A DNA stretch of 64,000 nt. Source: Patagioenas fasciata. Taxonomy: Eukaryota > Chordata > Aves > Columbiformes > Columbidae. The stretch is taken from positions 4,839,445 to 4,903,444 of the forward strand of contig NC_092541.1 in NCBI RefSeq assembly GCF_037038585.1, given 5' to 3'. A program made the translations under genes and the position numbers. Below the pieces are notes generated by a model, which was given only the letters and a program-made list of their open reading frames with translations, was not told where the DNA came from and ran no database searches. This document shows, one piece after another, positions 35,641 to 49,700 of the stretch (its first letter is position 1; each line of letters opens with the position of its first letter).

Positions 35641-38600
35641 GATTTGTTTATGCACCACGAGCAACCAAGGCCACTGCATTTGTCAGTGCTGCTACCCCTT
35701 CACCATCCCTTCTGCTGCCAGTCCTGCCTGCAAGGCATTCCCAGCAAAGCAATAACCCCCACTCAGATTCGCCTTCCTCTCCTGCCTCCTTCCCCAAAGC
35801 TGGCACCGATGGAGGGAAACGTTTCCTACCAGGAAGGAGGAGGTGATGGGACACTCAGTGCAGAATGGAGCATCACAGAAATTGAGGGGAGGAAAGGAGA
35901 CCTCCCCACCCAGGCCAGTGGGGATGCTGGTCAATCCCTGTTGGTCAGCCAAGCCCTCTCCACATGCCTCCAGTTTGGGGAGTTGTTTTGGAGACACCTT
36001 GGTGGCGGCTAACCTCAATAAATAGCTAGTGCCAACTGTCTGGAAATTACCCACTACGAGCGAACAACTTTGGCACTGGAAAGCATCTGCCCAGTGCTCA
36101 GTTGCTATGGGAACATCCAGTTGAACACCGTGGATGAGAATGACTACATCCACCCAGCCGTTCCATAGTTTGGGGTGTGATCTAAGGTGGACGCCGTGGC
36201 TGCCTCTATTTGCAGAGTCCTTCACTGTGCCCTGAGACCATGACTGAAGATAACAGGGGTGATTCTGCTCCTATAGGCAGCCTGAGGTTACCCCAAGAAG
36301 GATGTGCCCTGACCTAGGAGGAGACAGCGGGTGCCATGGTCTCACACTGAGCTTGGCTCTACCCATCCTGGGCAGCAGAGCTGAAATTAAGGCACCCAGT
36401 TCTGTCTCACCTGGATGAACTGGATCTTAAAGTGTTTTGTGTCAGATACAACATGGAAAAGCCAAATTGTATATTCTGGAAGCCAGATCTAGAACTAGTC
36501 CTGTTGGTTTATTGTGGTGAAAAGTTATGTCTTTGCTATCCTCTTTCTACAGAGAGCAAAGTAGCACTCAGAGTTGGGGATGCTGGGCTCTAGAAAGACG
36601 TGAGACACAAACTGCCGTGAATATTACAGAAAGTATTGAACTGTCTGACACGCTCAGTCTGCTCCAAAGGTCACTGTAGCCAGTGTTCTACTTCCTTCAC
36701 AAGCCATCTCAGCCATGTAGGGAAACACCATGAGAAACAAGGCAAGGGTAAAAGGTGGCTTTACCCCATATGTGCAGGTTCCAGCCGTGATGGGCTGTGG
36801 GATTTCCTGAGTTGAAGGTTATCCCTGGAATATTGTGCTTAAGCACCACCAGTGGAGTGATTCTCAGTAATTGTCTTCAAACCACGTCTCACCCCATGGT
36901 ACATATAACCTCCACAGTCTTTACTCTGAAAAAGTTCCACAATTTATTTACACACTTTTCTGTCTTAATTTTAAACTCAATGGCAAATAATTTCACCGGG
37001 AAGCAGCAATAAGCCTTTGAATAAATTAAACAGGGGACAGTTTGTGCAGTAGGGCTACTGACTACTTTGACCGGTCCAGACAGGACAAGATGTGAGAAAC
37101 CTGATTTACACTCTCCAAATGAAAAAGAGACTTTAGCAAAGCATTTTTAGCCATTTCAAAAGTGTCTGGTGCTGAAGCACAGTTGCTCTTGGCACCTCAA
37201 TTGCTGGGCTGGATGTTCAATGGGAGGGTCCCCTCTGCACCGTGCAGCTGGCACTACATGGAGTCGGTGGGTCACACGGATCACGGGCTTGAAACCCTGG
37301 TGACCCAGGAATCCTGGAAGCGATCACGGACTGTCAAGAAGGCAGAAATGTGGAGCATCAGCTGGGGAGGTGATTCATGCTGAAGAGGTCCCACTGTCTG
37401 ATAAACTAACCGAAAAGCCGGGGAAAGGAGGAGGAAGTGAGGGACGTTTGGAGTTATGGAATTTGTCTTCCCAATTAACCACAATGACTGCTTTCCTGGA
37501 AATGGCTAAACATCTGCCTGCCAATGGGAAGTACTGAATGAATTCATTATTTTGCTTTGCCTGTGCGTGCAGCTTTTGCTTTATCTTTTAAACTTTCTCG
37601 CAACCCATGAGTTTTTGTAGTTTTACCCTTCCGATTCTCTCCCCATCCCGTTGTCAGGGAGCGAGCGGCTCTGTGGTGCTTGGCTGCCTAAGGTTAACCC
37701 ACAACAGGTTCTTATATCCTGAGAAATAAACATCTTTTCCTAGGCACACTCTTATCATCATTCATTATCTGCAAGGTCTGTATTGTATTCACTTTCTCAA
37801 AGATGCATATCTAAATACTCTATCCTCATAATGAAGGCCCTTCTAGTTCCTTGTTGCTGTTGGCTTTTTTGTGTGCTTTTCTCATTTTATCACAATTTTG
37901 GGAAATGCAATGATCGGATTGCAAACAGACTCCAGGACGCAACAATAAAATGAACAATGGCATGCTGATATTTTCTATTTTGAGAACAAATCCAACAACA
38001 GCTCCTAACAGACCTTTTCTATCACCTTTCAACAACCAACATGGTCCCAAAAATCTGGGCAAGGGAGAGAGCAGCCAGGTGCAAAGCTTGTGCAATTGTA
38101 CAATTCTACATGTGGGTTACTGAGCACTGACCCATCAACTGCAAAGAACTGTTCATAATAATGTCTGTTTCCAAGGTGGTTGTAATAGAAAGTCTAACCT
38201 ATATCAAAGCTGTGAAGATTTGTGATTGTTTTCCCAATTTGCAATGAATCTGCCTTTTTATTATCCGTTGAGTGTTGTCCATTTTTATCTTCTATGGTCA
38301 CGTTTATGTTGGGCCATCCTGAGCAATGTGTTACATTTGCAAACTTCATCACATCACTGTTCCCCCACCACAGTCCTTTTCAATATATTGGACAGTGTGT
38401 GTCCTTGCAAAACTCTACTGTTAGCTCCTTACCAATGTAAAAAATTACATTTTCCATATCTTTTAACCAATAATCTGATTTGGAGTTATGGGAAATATCC
38501 TCTCCTCCTAGAGTAGAGGAGTAGAGAAGAATCAATATGAAAAATTATACCTTTTCTTGCGGAGCTGGGTGAAGGGATGGGGACCTTCTATTAGGTGATA

Positions 38601-41600
38601 TAATGTGTAAGGCCATACAGAATGGGCTGTTGACTTATTACTGAAGGTTCATTCACTGGAGCCCCATATGACTCAAGAAACGAAGGCTAAAAACACCACC
38701 CCCAAGCAAACGTTATTTGAACATCTACATCCTTTCCTACAGAAAAGTTTTCTAATGTAAGTCATTCCAGTACTCAAAGGAGATTTTCTACGCCACGTTG
38801 TTAATTTTTCATGGGTTACCAGCAAGCCTTGAATTCACAATATTCAAAACCACAGCAGCAAGTTGTTTTTCCAGTTCGTGTATGGTTTCCACCCGTGCAG
38901 AAAAAACAACACACATTTAATAACCAAGGTCTCAAGGCTCAAAGTAGAACTCGAGTATTTTCTTCACCAAACCCATGGATAAGACTCCCCAGTTGTCACC
39001 AAGCCAGGACTCACGGTCCCGGGGTCACAAGGCTGCGGGGCTGAATGAAAGAAGAGAGAAGCACAACTAAACCTCAGGCAGGGCTGGACACCAAGGACTC
39101 AAGACTTGCAGACCATTAAGACCATGGGTACTGTATTGATCATTTTGTTATGAATGTAACTACAATCCATTGAGCTCAGCCCCTAGGGTGGGACTAAACA
39201 AAACCATTACTGCAGTCCAGGTAAGTGGATTAGCATTAGTATTGTGGTGGGAGACACCACCGTGGCCATGCTCTGGAAACAACTGTGTTAGAGTAACATC
39301 ATTTCTGAACACCTGGGAAGACTCATCTGTGTCCTCTGGGTATAAAAGACTGATTTTAAAAGAACTTAAAGAATTAGACCACTTAGTGTGCAGGTGATAG
39401 CGCTATCACCAGTGTGTCTCCCTATAGTCTGGCTGTTCCTAATTCTCCTTGCACTGTCTTTGTGCAAACTCGTTTATCTGATCGAGGGTTGAATAAGGGT
39501 TGCCCCCAAGGCCACTGTTCATGATAAGACTGTGGAGACTGCAGACACGACCCCAGCAGACATGGGGTGAGACTCCTTCAGGGGTTTTGGTAGAACTTAA
39601 CTCTCCAAAACCATGATCCTGAACATTGCACCACTGCTGCCTTAGTTTGAGGCAAAGGCTCCTTTTCCGTAAGGGCTTATATCAGCTCCCAGACTCTTTC
39701 AGCTTTCTCAACCAAACAGAAACAACAGGCTACGCCACACAAGCACCACAAATGAGATCTTAATTTCTGGAGATCTCATTTTTAGGAGATTTGCAGGGAA
39801 AAATGAGCAAACTGAAATGAAAAGTGAAGATAAACTGATGACCATAACTTGGTGTACTACATGAACTACTTGTCAAAAATAAATCAGATGGATTTCATGA
39901 AAAACTTATTAAAGGTGATTTGGTTGTTACCAGGGATAATTGGGCCAGAGGAAGTACAATGGAATCATCAGTTAGAATTTAAAAATACAATTGAAAATCT
40001 TCTGCAGCACAAAAATATGAAAGAAAAACAGAACTATTGAAAGCATCAGCGATCATGGGAAGCACATATTAGGAAATCAGGTGAAAACCAGATCAGTGAT
40101 GAGGAAACTGCACATCTGAAGCATGAAGTTCCTGTGCTATTGGCTGAAATCTGGGTTGGAGGCTGAAATGGTAAATCCTACAAGAAAACAAGTAATTTTG
40201 TGGGTTTGCAGTCCAGACCCAGCGGTGTTGTACATACAGATGATGGGATTAATCTGATGGACTGCAGACATTTCAGCTGAGACCATTGTCCTGGTCTGCC
40301 AGTGTAGTCCAAGGAGCAAAATAGGCACTTATTTTAGACTTCTGCAGGTAAAACCTGTCCTGAAAATGTGCCGTTGTCAGTAAGGTAACTATCCAAGATG
40401 GAGCGACCTGTTGTGCAGACATCTCCAGTGGGAAGAGAGCAATAGGGAGTAAATAGTTGAGTGGCGCTTGTCAGGACTGAACTGAAACTGCAAAAAAGCC
40501 CCTGGGACAGTTTTCAGGGATCACTGTGAATTTCTTATTTATAACTCTTCACAGTTGCCAGAAAGAAACTGCAGGGAAACTGGATGACTACGAGACATAG
40601 AAATGGGGCCAGAACAAAAAAATCAAGTTTATCAGCTAACGCTAACCCCTTTGGTTTTAAACTCTATTTGCTGAAAAGGTAGAGGAAGAGCTTCAGTATC
40701 TGAGCAAATGTGATGCTGAGTGACTCAAAGAAAGTGTTTCTCATTTAAAAATTTAAGGTGTAAGTACTGGGAGAGGTGCCAGTTAGACTTGATCAGATTT
40801 GTAGGATTAATTAAAACCAGACAGGTTCAGAGAATAGTGAAAAAGACAAATTAGCAAATCAGCAGATCAGGAACCCCATCTCTAGAAAAGGAATTAGAAG
40901 GAGTTTGGCTCCTTTATCATGCCAAATTTGCTCACCAAAGCATCGTTCTTTCACGTTTTCAAACATGGCAAAGTGACTACACTAACAGTCCTGGTAAATA
41001 GTTCAGGGTAAATAGTAAGAAACACAGTGCTCCTGGACTGTGAAAATGGGGACTTTTGAGATATGTCTTGTCCTAAGATTTCTTTCCAGATATTATAATA
41101 GGAAAAGCTGTAAATTCACATGCACAGACACTGTTAAAAAGGTACTGTTAACTATAACACAGTGTTTCTCAGCCTGTGCCCCATAGTTGGTCTTAAGATG
41201 TGGTTTCCACCATATAACACTCCTGATACGGTCTTTATCCTGAAACTGCCACTAAACAGACTTAAATAATATCACCTGATACCCCTCTATGTCAGCAGCT
41301 TTTCACTACATTCTGTATCACGATAATATTGCCTCCAAACTTGAGTAGTATTTAAAGACTTCCATTTGTAGATACAAAATGAATCTCAGATCAGGTCAGC
41401 AAAAATAAGGTTGTATCTGCCAACAGAATGCTAAAATTAAACTTTGAGTATAAATAATATGAGCTAGAACTGTCTATATATGGGATACGTAAATTACCCA
41501 GCCAAGTTCCTAACACACCCTTCCCATTTCAGATCCTTTAGGAAAATCACTGATCCACTGAGTGGCATTGAGCACTGAAGAAGAATGAGATTATGGATTT

Positions 41601-43496
41601 ACTCAGGAGCTGGTCAGCATCAGATTTGTCTCATCCCAACAACAGCCTGTGGAAAATAGGTGTCTAGTCTGCAGTATTGGGGGGCTCCATGTACCAACAG
41701 AGGAAAGGGACCAGGTTATTTCATTGTTCCCTAGGTCGGACCTAAGATAGACTTTCCACAGGTCTGCCTCATAGAGAGGTAGTGTGTTTCCATCAGATGT
41801 AGATGGTGCCTTGGTGAGGCGCATACAGCAGGATCCTACCCAACTGGGAGACAAATCCCATTACAATTCTCTTGCCATAGATTATTATTTTGAGAAGCAC
41901 CTTATGATCTTTCAGAACTATGCCAGGATGGGCACAATTTCCACTACAAGCTCCATTTAGAACCATTGCTCATTGCTCAGTTGAGCGTAAGAGTGTGTTT
42001 AAAGAAGGAATGTCAGCCTACTGGATTTTTATTTCCATGTTTGACTGTATCTCTTGAGACAAGGTCCTGTCCATATGGACACAAATAAAATCCATGAATC
42101 TATCATCTTCAAAAAGCCTCCAGTATGATCTTCACAATGTTATAAAATCGACAATAACTACTCAGAAGTATTCATTGGATGCACAAAGGCCTTGACTTTC
42201 ATGGAGGACTTTGGGTGTGCTCACATTGCTGAATGGCTGGACTCTGAATCCAGAATATTTTCTATTTTAATGCTCAAAAATATTCTGTATTTTATGTGCC
42301 ATCACATTTTAAAGCCAGCCAAACACCGGTCCACAGGAAGACAGTAACTAGCAACTGCTAAGATTCCTACTAGATGTGCCTAGGATCTTTCACTCAGGCC
42401 TGGCAAAAATTTCAGAGCAGGCTCAAGTTGAGCCAAATTGCCATAGATACTGCTTTGGCTCAACACAACTCATGCAAATTGGATCTACAAGGCTGAGAGT
42501 GTCAGCAGTGAGACATATCTAAAATACCATTGCTAATCCAATTGATTATGATTTTTGTATGATAAGCATACATTGATTTAGACAGCTTGCTTCTCATGGT
42601 GAAAGAGGGGTGTTGCACTCTTCTTCACACCGAGATTTCTGTCGGCAGATGGACCAACAGCTTCTCTGAACAGTAGATGACACGTATTTCTAGGTGATTG
42701 GCCTAACACTGGAAAGCCTTAGAAACTGAGATTGTAGTACACCTCAGATGAAGACATTTTTCAGTTGAATACCTGACAGAGATAATTGAAAGTGCTGTGC
42801 ATTTTATCAGCATATTTTCAACACACAGCACAATTCTTCAATCTTTATTATTTCATATTTAAGGTTTGCTTTTTAGTTCTTTAAAATGGGCTACTTGGAT
42901 ATTTTCCTGCCTTTCCATACAGAATCCAACCACTAGTTTATGTTGAACTGTTTGACGTGGCAGCTGAAAGGCCTGATGAGCATCACCAAGACCCTGTCAC
43001 CAATGTCAGGTGGAAGACAACCTTCTACCTCCTGGATACCAGCCCTGGTGGGCATGTGGGCAGTGTTCACGGGGTCTCTGGGACATCAGGGCAAATCAAA
43101 TGCCTTCAGAGTGTTAACTAAATAACAGAAATATATTTTAAAAGTCAGAAGTGATTTAGTGATGTTAGAGTCATGTCCTCTGAGGGTTCAAGCTGCCCAG
43201 GTCCGTGCTGTGCCTCCAGGGAGGAAGGGCTGAAGGCTTTCTTGCAGGTCTCCTTGGCTCACACACACAGCCGAGCAGTGACTGTGGTGCAGGAGCTGGA
43301 GAGCAACAGAGCCAAGACAAATGCAGTGAGAAAGCATTAGCTAAAGACCTGTAATGAACTCGCTGGAGTGACAATGACTCGTATCTGGACACAGAAGATG
43401 TGTAGCATATAGCAGGGGTGACATGAGTGACCATCACGTTTCTCCTTGGTATGTGTGTGTTGGGCTGTATGTTGCCATCTGTCACATGGATGAGAG

Positions 43497-43799
43497 TTCA
43501 CACAATCACAGGATGGTTTGTGTTGAAGGGACGTTCCCAGCGCCCCCAGTGTCCCCCCTGCCATGACAGGGACATCTTCACCAGCTCAGGTTGCTCAGAG
43601 CCCCGTCCAGCCTGGCCTGGGATGTCTCCAGGGATGGTTCATCCACCACCTCTCTGCCCAACCTGGGCCAGGCTCTCACCACCCTCAGGGACAACAATTC
43701 CCTCCTCATGTCCAGCCTGAATCTCCCTCCTTTAGTTTCAAACCATCACTCCTTGTCCTCTCACAACAGGCCCTGCTCAAAAGTCTGTCCCCAATAGTT
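43497..43799 (-). mobile_element. CR1 LINE 3' fragment
   Basis: Inverted tail CACACAATCACAGGATGGTTTG followed by the full conserved block to ACAACAGGCCCTGCTCAAAAGTC. Same subfamily as 7565-8114 in opposite orientation. Confidence 0.9.
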
Positions 43800-44757
43800 G
43801 CTTAGTTGTGTTCAGGGTGCTAATGAAGGTCCCATTGCCCATTAGACACACACTGTGGACTGAGTAATCCAAGACCTGTCTAATACTTTACATCTTTTGT
43901 AGCACTGCTGTTGGTCTCAGCAAAGGGTATCTCACAAAAATCATGGCTGAGAGGTTCCCTGGAGGTCTCTGGTCCAAGCAGCTGCTCAGCGTAGGACACT
44001 GCCCAGCACCAGCCATGGTGGCCTGGACTTGTGCAGTTGAGTCCTGAAAATGTCCAAGCAGTGACCCTCCTCACCTCCACAGGCACCTGACTCTGGACAC
44101 CCTGGAGCAAGCAGTGTCCTCATGCAAGCACCAACATTTGAAGTCCCAGCCTGTGGCAATTGCCCTTTTCTATATTGTTTGGCACTACAGAGGAAATATT
44201 TGCTCTATCGTATTTGTAAGATCCTTTCAGGAATCCATAGGTTGCTGTTGAACAGCCCTCAGTCTCCTCTTGGCCTGACTAAATGAGCTCAGGTCCCACC
44301 GCCTTTCCTGGTGAGCCATGTGCCCCAGGCTCTTGCCATCTCGGAAACACCCACTGGCTGCTCTCACGTTTCTCTACATCCTTCTTGAGATGAGGACAGG
44401 GGAGAGCCACTTCTCAACACAGTATTACAAGTGCCCCAAATGCCAAGCAGAGGGTGACAGCTCCCCTCAGTCTGCTGAGCACACTCCTCCCAGCACACAG
44501 TTCATTTTCTTTGGGCTGAGCACAACGGTGGGTTCATATTCCCCCTGGGAACCACTGTCACTGCTTCCCCCCCTGCATATACACGGCTGTGCCGCCGGGG
44601 TGTGAAGTGTCTACCTGGCCACCTGAAGATGTGTGTTTACATACAGCTGGGGAAGCAAGCCAGCATTCACCGTGGCTGGTATGTGAATTTACTTGTTGGT
44701 GGCCTCCAGTATCTCCAACACCCCACAGCCAGCCCTGGGCTAAGAGTACCAGGTGGC

Positions 44758-45195
44758 CAGAATCACAGAATCACAGAATCCCAGAATGTGAGGGGTTGAA
44801 GGGCCCTGGAAAGCTCATCCAGTGCAATCCCCCCATGGAGCAGGAACACCCAGCTGAGGTTCCACAGGAAGGTGTCCAGGCGGGTTTGAATGTCTGCAGA
44901 GAAGGAGACTCCACAACCTCCCTGGGCAGCCTGGGCCAGGCTCTGACACCCTCACCCCCAACAAGTTGCTTCTCCTCTTTCAGTGGAACCTCTTGTGTTC
45001 CAGTTTGCACCCATTGCCCCTTGTCCTGTCACTGGTTGTCACCCAGAAGAGCCTGGCTCCATCCTCCTGACACTGCCCCTTTCCATATTGATCCCCAGGA
45101 ATGAGTCCCCCCTCAGTCTCCTCTTCTCCAGCTCCAGAGCCCCAGCTCCCTCAGCCTTTCCTCACACGGGAGATGCTCCACTCCCTTCAGCACCC
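44758..45195 (-). mobile_element. CR1 LINE fragment
   Basis: Three tandem inverted octamers (CAGAATCACAGAATCACAGAATCCCAG), then GGTTCCACAGGAAGGTGTCCAGG and CCCTTGTCCTGTCACTGG, ending near GGAGATGCTCCACTCCC. Same subfamily as 28930-29178. Confidence 0.88.
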
Positions 45196-45522
45196 TCCCT
45201 CAATTTGCAGTGCTCTTGCGAGGGTTCCCTTAGGCAGGTGCTTCACTTCGTCAAATGCTGCTGTTAATGAAGGATTCAAATTAAAATCAATCACTTTGCA
45301 ACAACCTCTTAAAAACTCATTGTGACAACTTAAATTTACTTCTAAATTTAGTTACAAGAATGGTAACAGATTTCTGGCTTAATGGCATAAACACTTTTAA
45401 GTCTTTATGTGAATTGAAGCTTTTCTCCTTACGTTCATCTGTCTCCAGGCTTGTGCTGGCCCCGCAGGACAGAGCGTATCCCTGGGGCTGGGACGCTCCA
45501 GGAGATGTGAGTGTTTAGTTTT

Positions 45523-45925
45523 CATAGAATGATAGAATCATTCCAGTTGGAAGGCACCCTCAAGATCATTGAGTCCAAACATAACCCAACTCTAGCACTA
45601 AAACATGTCCCTAAGATCCTTGTCTATACACCTTTTAAACCCCTCCAGGGATGGTGACTCCACCACTTCCCCAGGCAGCCTGTTTCAGTGCTTCACAACA
45701 CTTTCAGTGAAGAATTTTTTCCTAATATCCAATCTAAACCTCCCCTGGTGCAACTTAAGGCCATTTCCTCTTGTCCTATCACTTGCTACTTGGGAGAAGA
45801 GACCAACACGGTTCATGCTACAACCTCCTTTCAGACAGCTGTAGACAGTGATAAGATCTCCCTTCAGCATCTTTTTCTCAAGGCCAAACAGCCCCAGTTC
45901 CTTCAACCTCAGCCAAAGGAATGAG
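45523..45925 (-). mobile_element. CR1 LINE fragment
   Basis: Inverted tail TCATAGAATGATAGAATCATTCC, then AGTCCAAACATAACCCAACTC, CCCCTCCAGGGATGGTGACTCC and TTCCTTCAACCTCAGCC. This is a diverged relative of the 18 and 21 kb subfamily. Confidence 0.88.
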
Positions 45926-46179
45926 GCTTCCTGACGTTTAGGGAGATGTGCAGATTTCTTACTGCTCTTTACTGTTGTGTTCTAGCAGCATTTTGAAGCT
46001 GTCGCTGATCTCAGGACTCCCCTTCACTGCACTCTGCCATGCAGGGGAGAGGGAAAACCAGCCAGAGATGCTGGCTGGCCAAGCTGACACTGCCAAGAAC
46101 CGGCGCACATTGAGGTTCACCAGGCTCTACATCCTCAGAAGCTCCCTTGGCAATGACTGGGGCTGCCCACATGTGTCTG

Positions 46180-46722
46180 CTGTACAGGACAGACAATGAA
46201 TCTCAATTTCAGCTTGACTGTGGAAAGCTCTTGCTTTCATGGCATGGACTAACCATCCCATCCCAATTTCAGGTTGACTGTGGAAAGCTCTTGCTTTCAT
46301 GGCATGGACTAACCATCCCATCCCAATTTCAGGTTGACTGTGGAAAGCTCTTGCTTTCACGGTGTGGACTAACCATCCCATCCCAATTTCAGGTTGACTG
46401 TGGAAAGCTCTTGCTTTCACGGTGTGGACTAATCATCCCATCCCAATTTCAGGTTGACTGTGGAAAGCTCTTGCTTTCATGGCATGGACTAACCATCCCA
46501 TCCCAATTTCAGGTTGACTGTGGAAAGCTCTTGCTTTCACGGTGTGGACTAACCATCCCATCCCAATTTCAGGTTGACTGCTGTACAGGACAGACAATGA
46601 ATCTGAATTTCAGGTTGACTGTGGAAAGCTCTTGCTTTCATGGCATGGGCTAACCATCCCATCCCAATTTCAGGTTGACTGTGGAAAGCTCTTGCTTTCA
46701 TGGCATGGACTAACCATCCCAT
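46180..46722. repeat. Minisatellite with 60-base unit
   Basis: Six units lie in exact 60-base register from 46201 to 46560, then a partial unit, a 40-base interruption (46581-46620), and nearly two more units. Two unit types alternate: one with CATGGCATGG and one with CACGGTGTGG. The interruption copies the unique flank just left of the array (46180-46212), so the array includes a duplicate of its own left junction. Because 60 is divisible by three, both strands stay open across it. I find no sign that it is a gene. Confidence 0.95.
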
Positions 46723-49700
46723 TTGGCAAGGTAGGCATACAGATTCCCACAGACCATGCCTGGCTGTGGAAAATGCTGAAGACAGCCTTTGAAACCACAA
46801 GATCCTGAATGTTGGCGGCTATTTGTTTGTTGACAGCTGTTTCCATGAGCAGTCGCACGTCACCCCAGCATCTCTCCTCATCGCCTCTGCCGTCACTGCG
46901 TCCCCAGGCAGCTTCACCCGCCGCTGCGGCCGGCAGAGCTCCGTCAGGTCTGGGGCAGCAGGCTGTGACACCCTCCAGCGGCGCCAGCAGAAGGGGACGC
47001 CCGCTCTGTGCGTCAGCTCTTCCAGTTCAGAGCTTCACGTGCCAGCGCAGGCTGCTGGTGGAGCAGCTTTGGCTCCGTGTGCCAGAGCAGCACCTCTGGG
47101 CTTGCATGGCAAGTGCCGTTGGCTCTGCCACTGACAAACTCCATCATTAACTTAGTCATCTTTCTCCAGAACTGGCTACATTTTAAGCTGCAGGAAATCT
47201 CTACGTGGGATTGTTTTCTTCTTTTGTAGTGATAGAGCAGCTGGATTTGCATCAGGAAATCCACTCTCATAGTCTGATGCCTCACTGCAATTTTATTCCT
47301 TTTGAATAAAGCTTTAAGGGGCACATGCCTATGAAAAAGCAAAGGCTACAGGATATAAATGTTTTCAACCTTCAGAAAATGAAAAATAAAGACTGCCAAG
47401 AGAATCGAGTCTCCCGTTCATCCCAGCAAGGTGAGGCAAGGAGAGCTAAAGAAGATGAGTTACATGTCAACTCAGACTATTTCTACATGCAAATGGTTTT
47501 CACATACAGGTTTTTCCTAATGAGGACGCTGCTGTGAGACCAGTGAGAACATGTTTTTAAGTTTCTATCTGCCTCTTGCTAGGGGCCCAAGGCCACTGGG
47601 ATCCTCAGTCAGCTGCCAAAGCCTCCAGCTTCCCCTGAAAACATTTCTGAGGGATAGAAGTAAAATTTAATAATATATGATGGACAAAACCATTCTTCCA
47701 GTTGCCAAATTGTCTGCTTAGATGCCAACGAATGCTGGATGGGAAGATGCACTTGGTGAGAGTCACAGTTATGGGCAGTGACCTGTTAATACTATGTCTT
47801 GAGGAATGATGAGAGAAGTGGGGCTGAATGTTTTAGTCCCTGTTTACACTAAGGACTTCAAATCTGTCTCCTTTCTCCAGACCAGTGACACACCAGAGGT
47901 TTTCAAGACTTCTTGGTGAATTATGTTTACGGAAGAAGAAAGCATTTGGTGTTTCTTCTCAGTTCATGGGTGGAGTAGTCTCCCTGATTGTCTTCTTCAG
48001 CCCCTGCACATGTATTATCATCCTGGGAGTGGTTTCAAGCTGTTTCCCAGGCCACAATATCTCTGTTGGCCTGCACTGACACGGCTCTGGCTGTGAGCTA
48101 GATTTTCATCTGAATTGAGGAGGTTACCAGAAAGCTCTGGGCCCATCCATCAGTCTGTCTATATGCTGCTTTGACCAGTCCTTCACACCTTGATTCCCCC
48201 CGACCCCATGACTCACACGTGTTCTGTTGTCCATTCTGTAATTAGAGTATTTGGGATTAAAAAAATGGGTGCGGGTGTGATTGGTGTCACCACCATCCCC
48301 TCTGCCTGGCACTGACAAGGGTTGTTGGCATGGCCCATCACTGCTGCCTACTTTGCTTCCACCCACGCCATCCCTGAAGGGTCAGGAGCAGCAGTCCTGG
48401 TCTCCATGGCCTCACCACATCTCTCCATCCCCTCCTCCTCTGATGCTCTTCTAGCAGTAGTAACCCAGAAAGAATAAGCGTTGGACACAGATCTGAGGAA
48501 GCTTTTGTTGGCTTCGACTGCTCTTGCCAGCACTCTCGCAGGCAGCATTTAGATGACCTTTTCCCATCTGTGCCCTGTTTGTTCCTTTTCACTGCTGTAA
48601 TAAGACAGAAGCATGTGAAGAAGGGCTGCACCTATGGCAGAACACCAGCCCTGCTCACTGAAGGTTACATCTGCAGTCTGTGCCACCCTGGGCCATGCGC
48701 AGGCATTGCCTGGGAAGGTGCTCGTTGCTCAGGGACAGGACGATGCCAAGGAGCTGCCAGCAACCCAACAGGCTGGACTGCAACCCCCTGTCTCGGCTTT
48801 GCAGCCCGGTGGTTCCACCTTCCCGCTGCCAGCACCAAGCCTGGATGCTGCAGAGCTGTGTTTGCACCCTGAAATCTGTTCCTTCGCAGGTGTTGGTCCA
48901 GACTGTTCCCCATGCCAAGAGCTGGTAGCTTGAGCCTCACTGCCGGGTATATAACATTTCACCACTGAGGCCAAGGTCAGGATCCACCCTCCAACATGAC
49001 AGCGTGCAAGCTGGAGGGTTGCTGTCACATTACGCTCTCTCCAGGTAACATAACCGGATGGCCAGCGTCCTTCCCTGGCGCCTCAATAAAAATACAACTT
49101 AGTGCAAACCCTCGGCAGCTTCGTCTTTTTGCTTTTATCCCTTGCACTGCACTGTCATCGATGTTGTGCTTGCAACTATTGTCTGACTGCACTGTGGGGC
49201 GGCTGGATTATTCCAGCCACCCCTAAACCCATTTACAAGGTGATGAGACCCTGTTTTCATTGGATTTCTTTCCCTTCTGTGCATTCAGACACTTTTTTCT
49301 CCACTACAGGAACAACCCTTTTTCCAATTTATGCCCCAAAGCAGAAATGGTCTGTTTTGATTTTGCTGACAAATTATTCCCCATTACAGTAGAAAAACAC
49401 TCAGGATGGTTGCACCAGCAGGACCAAGCACTATCTGTCAGCAGCCTTGGGATCCTGCAAGACAAATATTCTTCCTGAAGGTCTCATGTTTAGGAGAGAT
49501 GGGTTTAGCTGAGGGTAAAGAAGCACTGGTTGATCTCAGGTCCAGCCTGGCCTGGAGAAGTGCAGGAACCCAGCACAGGGCACTGGGCCGATGCTGTGCC
49601 CCACATTTGCTTCCCTCCCTCTGTTCCACAGTGTGTTTAACCCTGGAAGGGGGACTCATCCCCTAAAGTCTGCCTGAAGATCAGAGAATCAGGAGGACAA

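Larger units (their letters stand above)
34777..43496. other. CR1-poor intron 1 core
   Basis: About 8.7 kb with no recognisable CR1, while the rest of the intron has roughly one every 1.5 to 2 kb. GC content falls toward 38-43 kb. It contains the two palindromes at 35.0 and 35.5 kb. No coding exon was seen. Confidence 0.5.

Noticed and set aside
1120..43797. Recurring peptide LRAPSSLAWDVSRDGSSTTSL in many places
   Set aside because: It is the antisense translation of the conserved CR1 3' tail, so its repetition reflects the transposon and not a gene family.
46127..46800. Repeat-protein-like open frames on both strands (20-residue periodicity)
   Set aside because: They follow from a 60-base minisatellite unit divisible by three. 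Both strands open at once argues for a tandem repeat, not for a coding gene.
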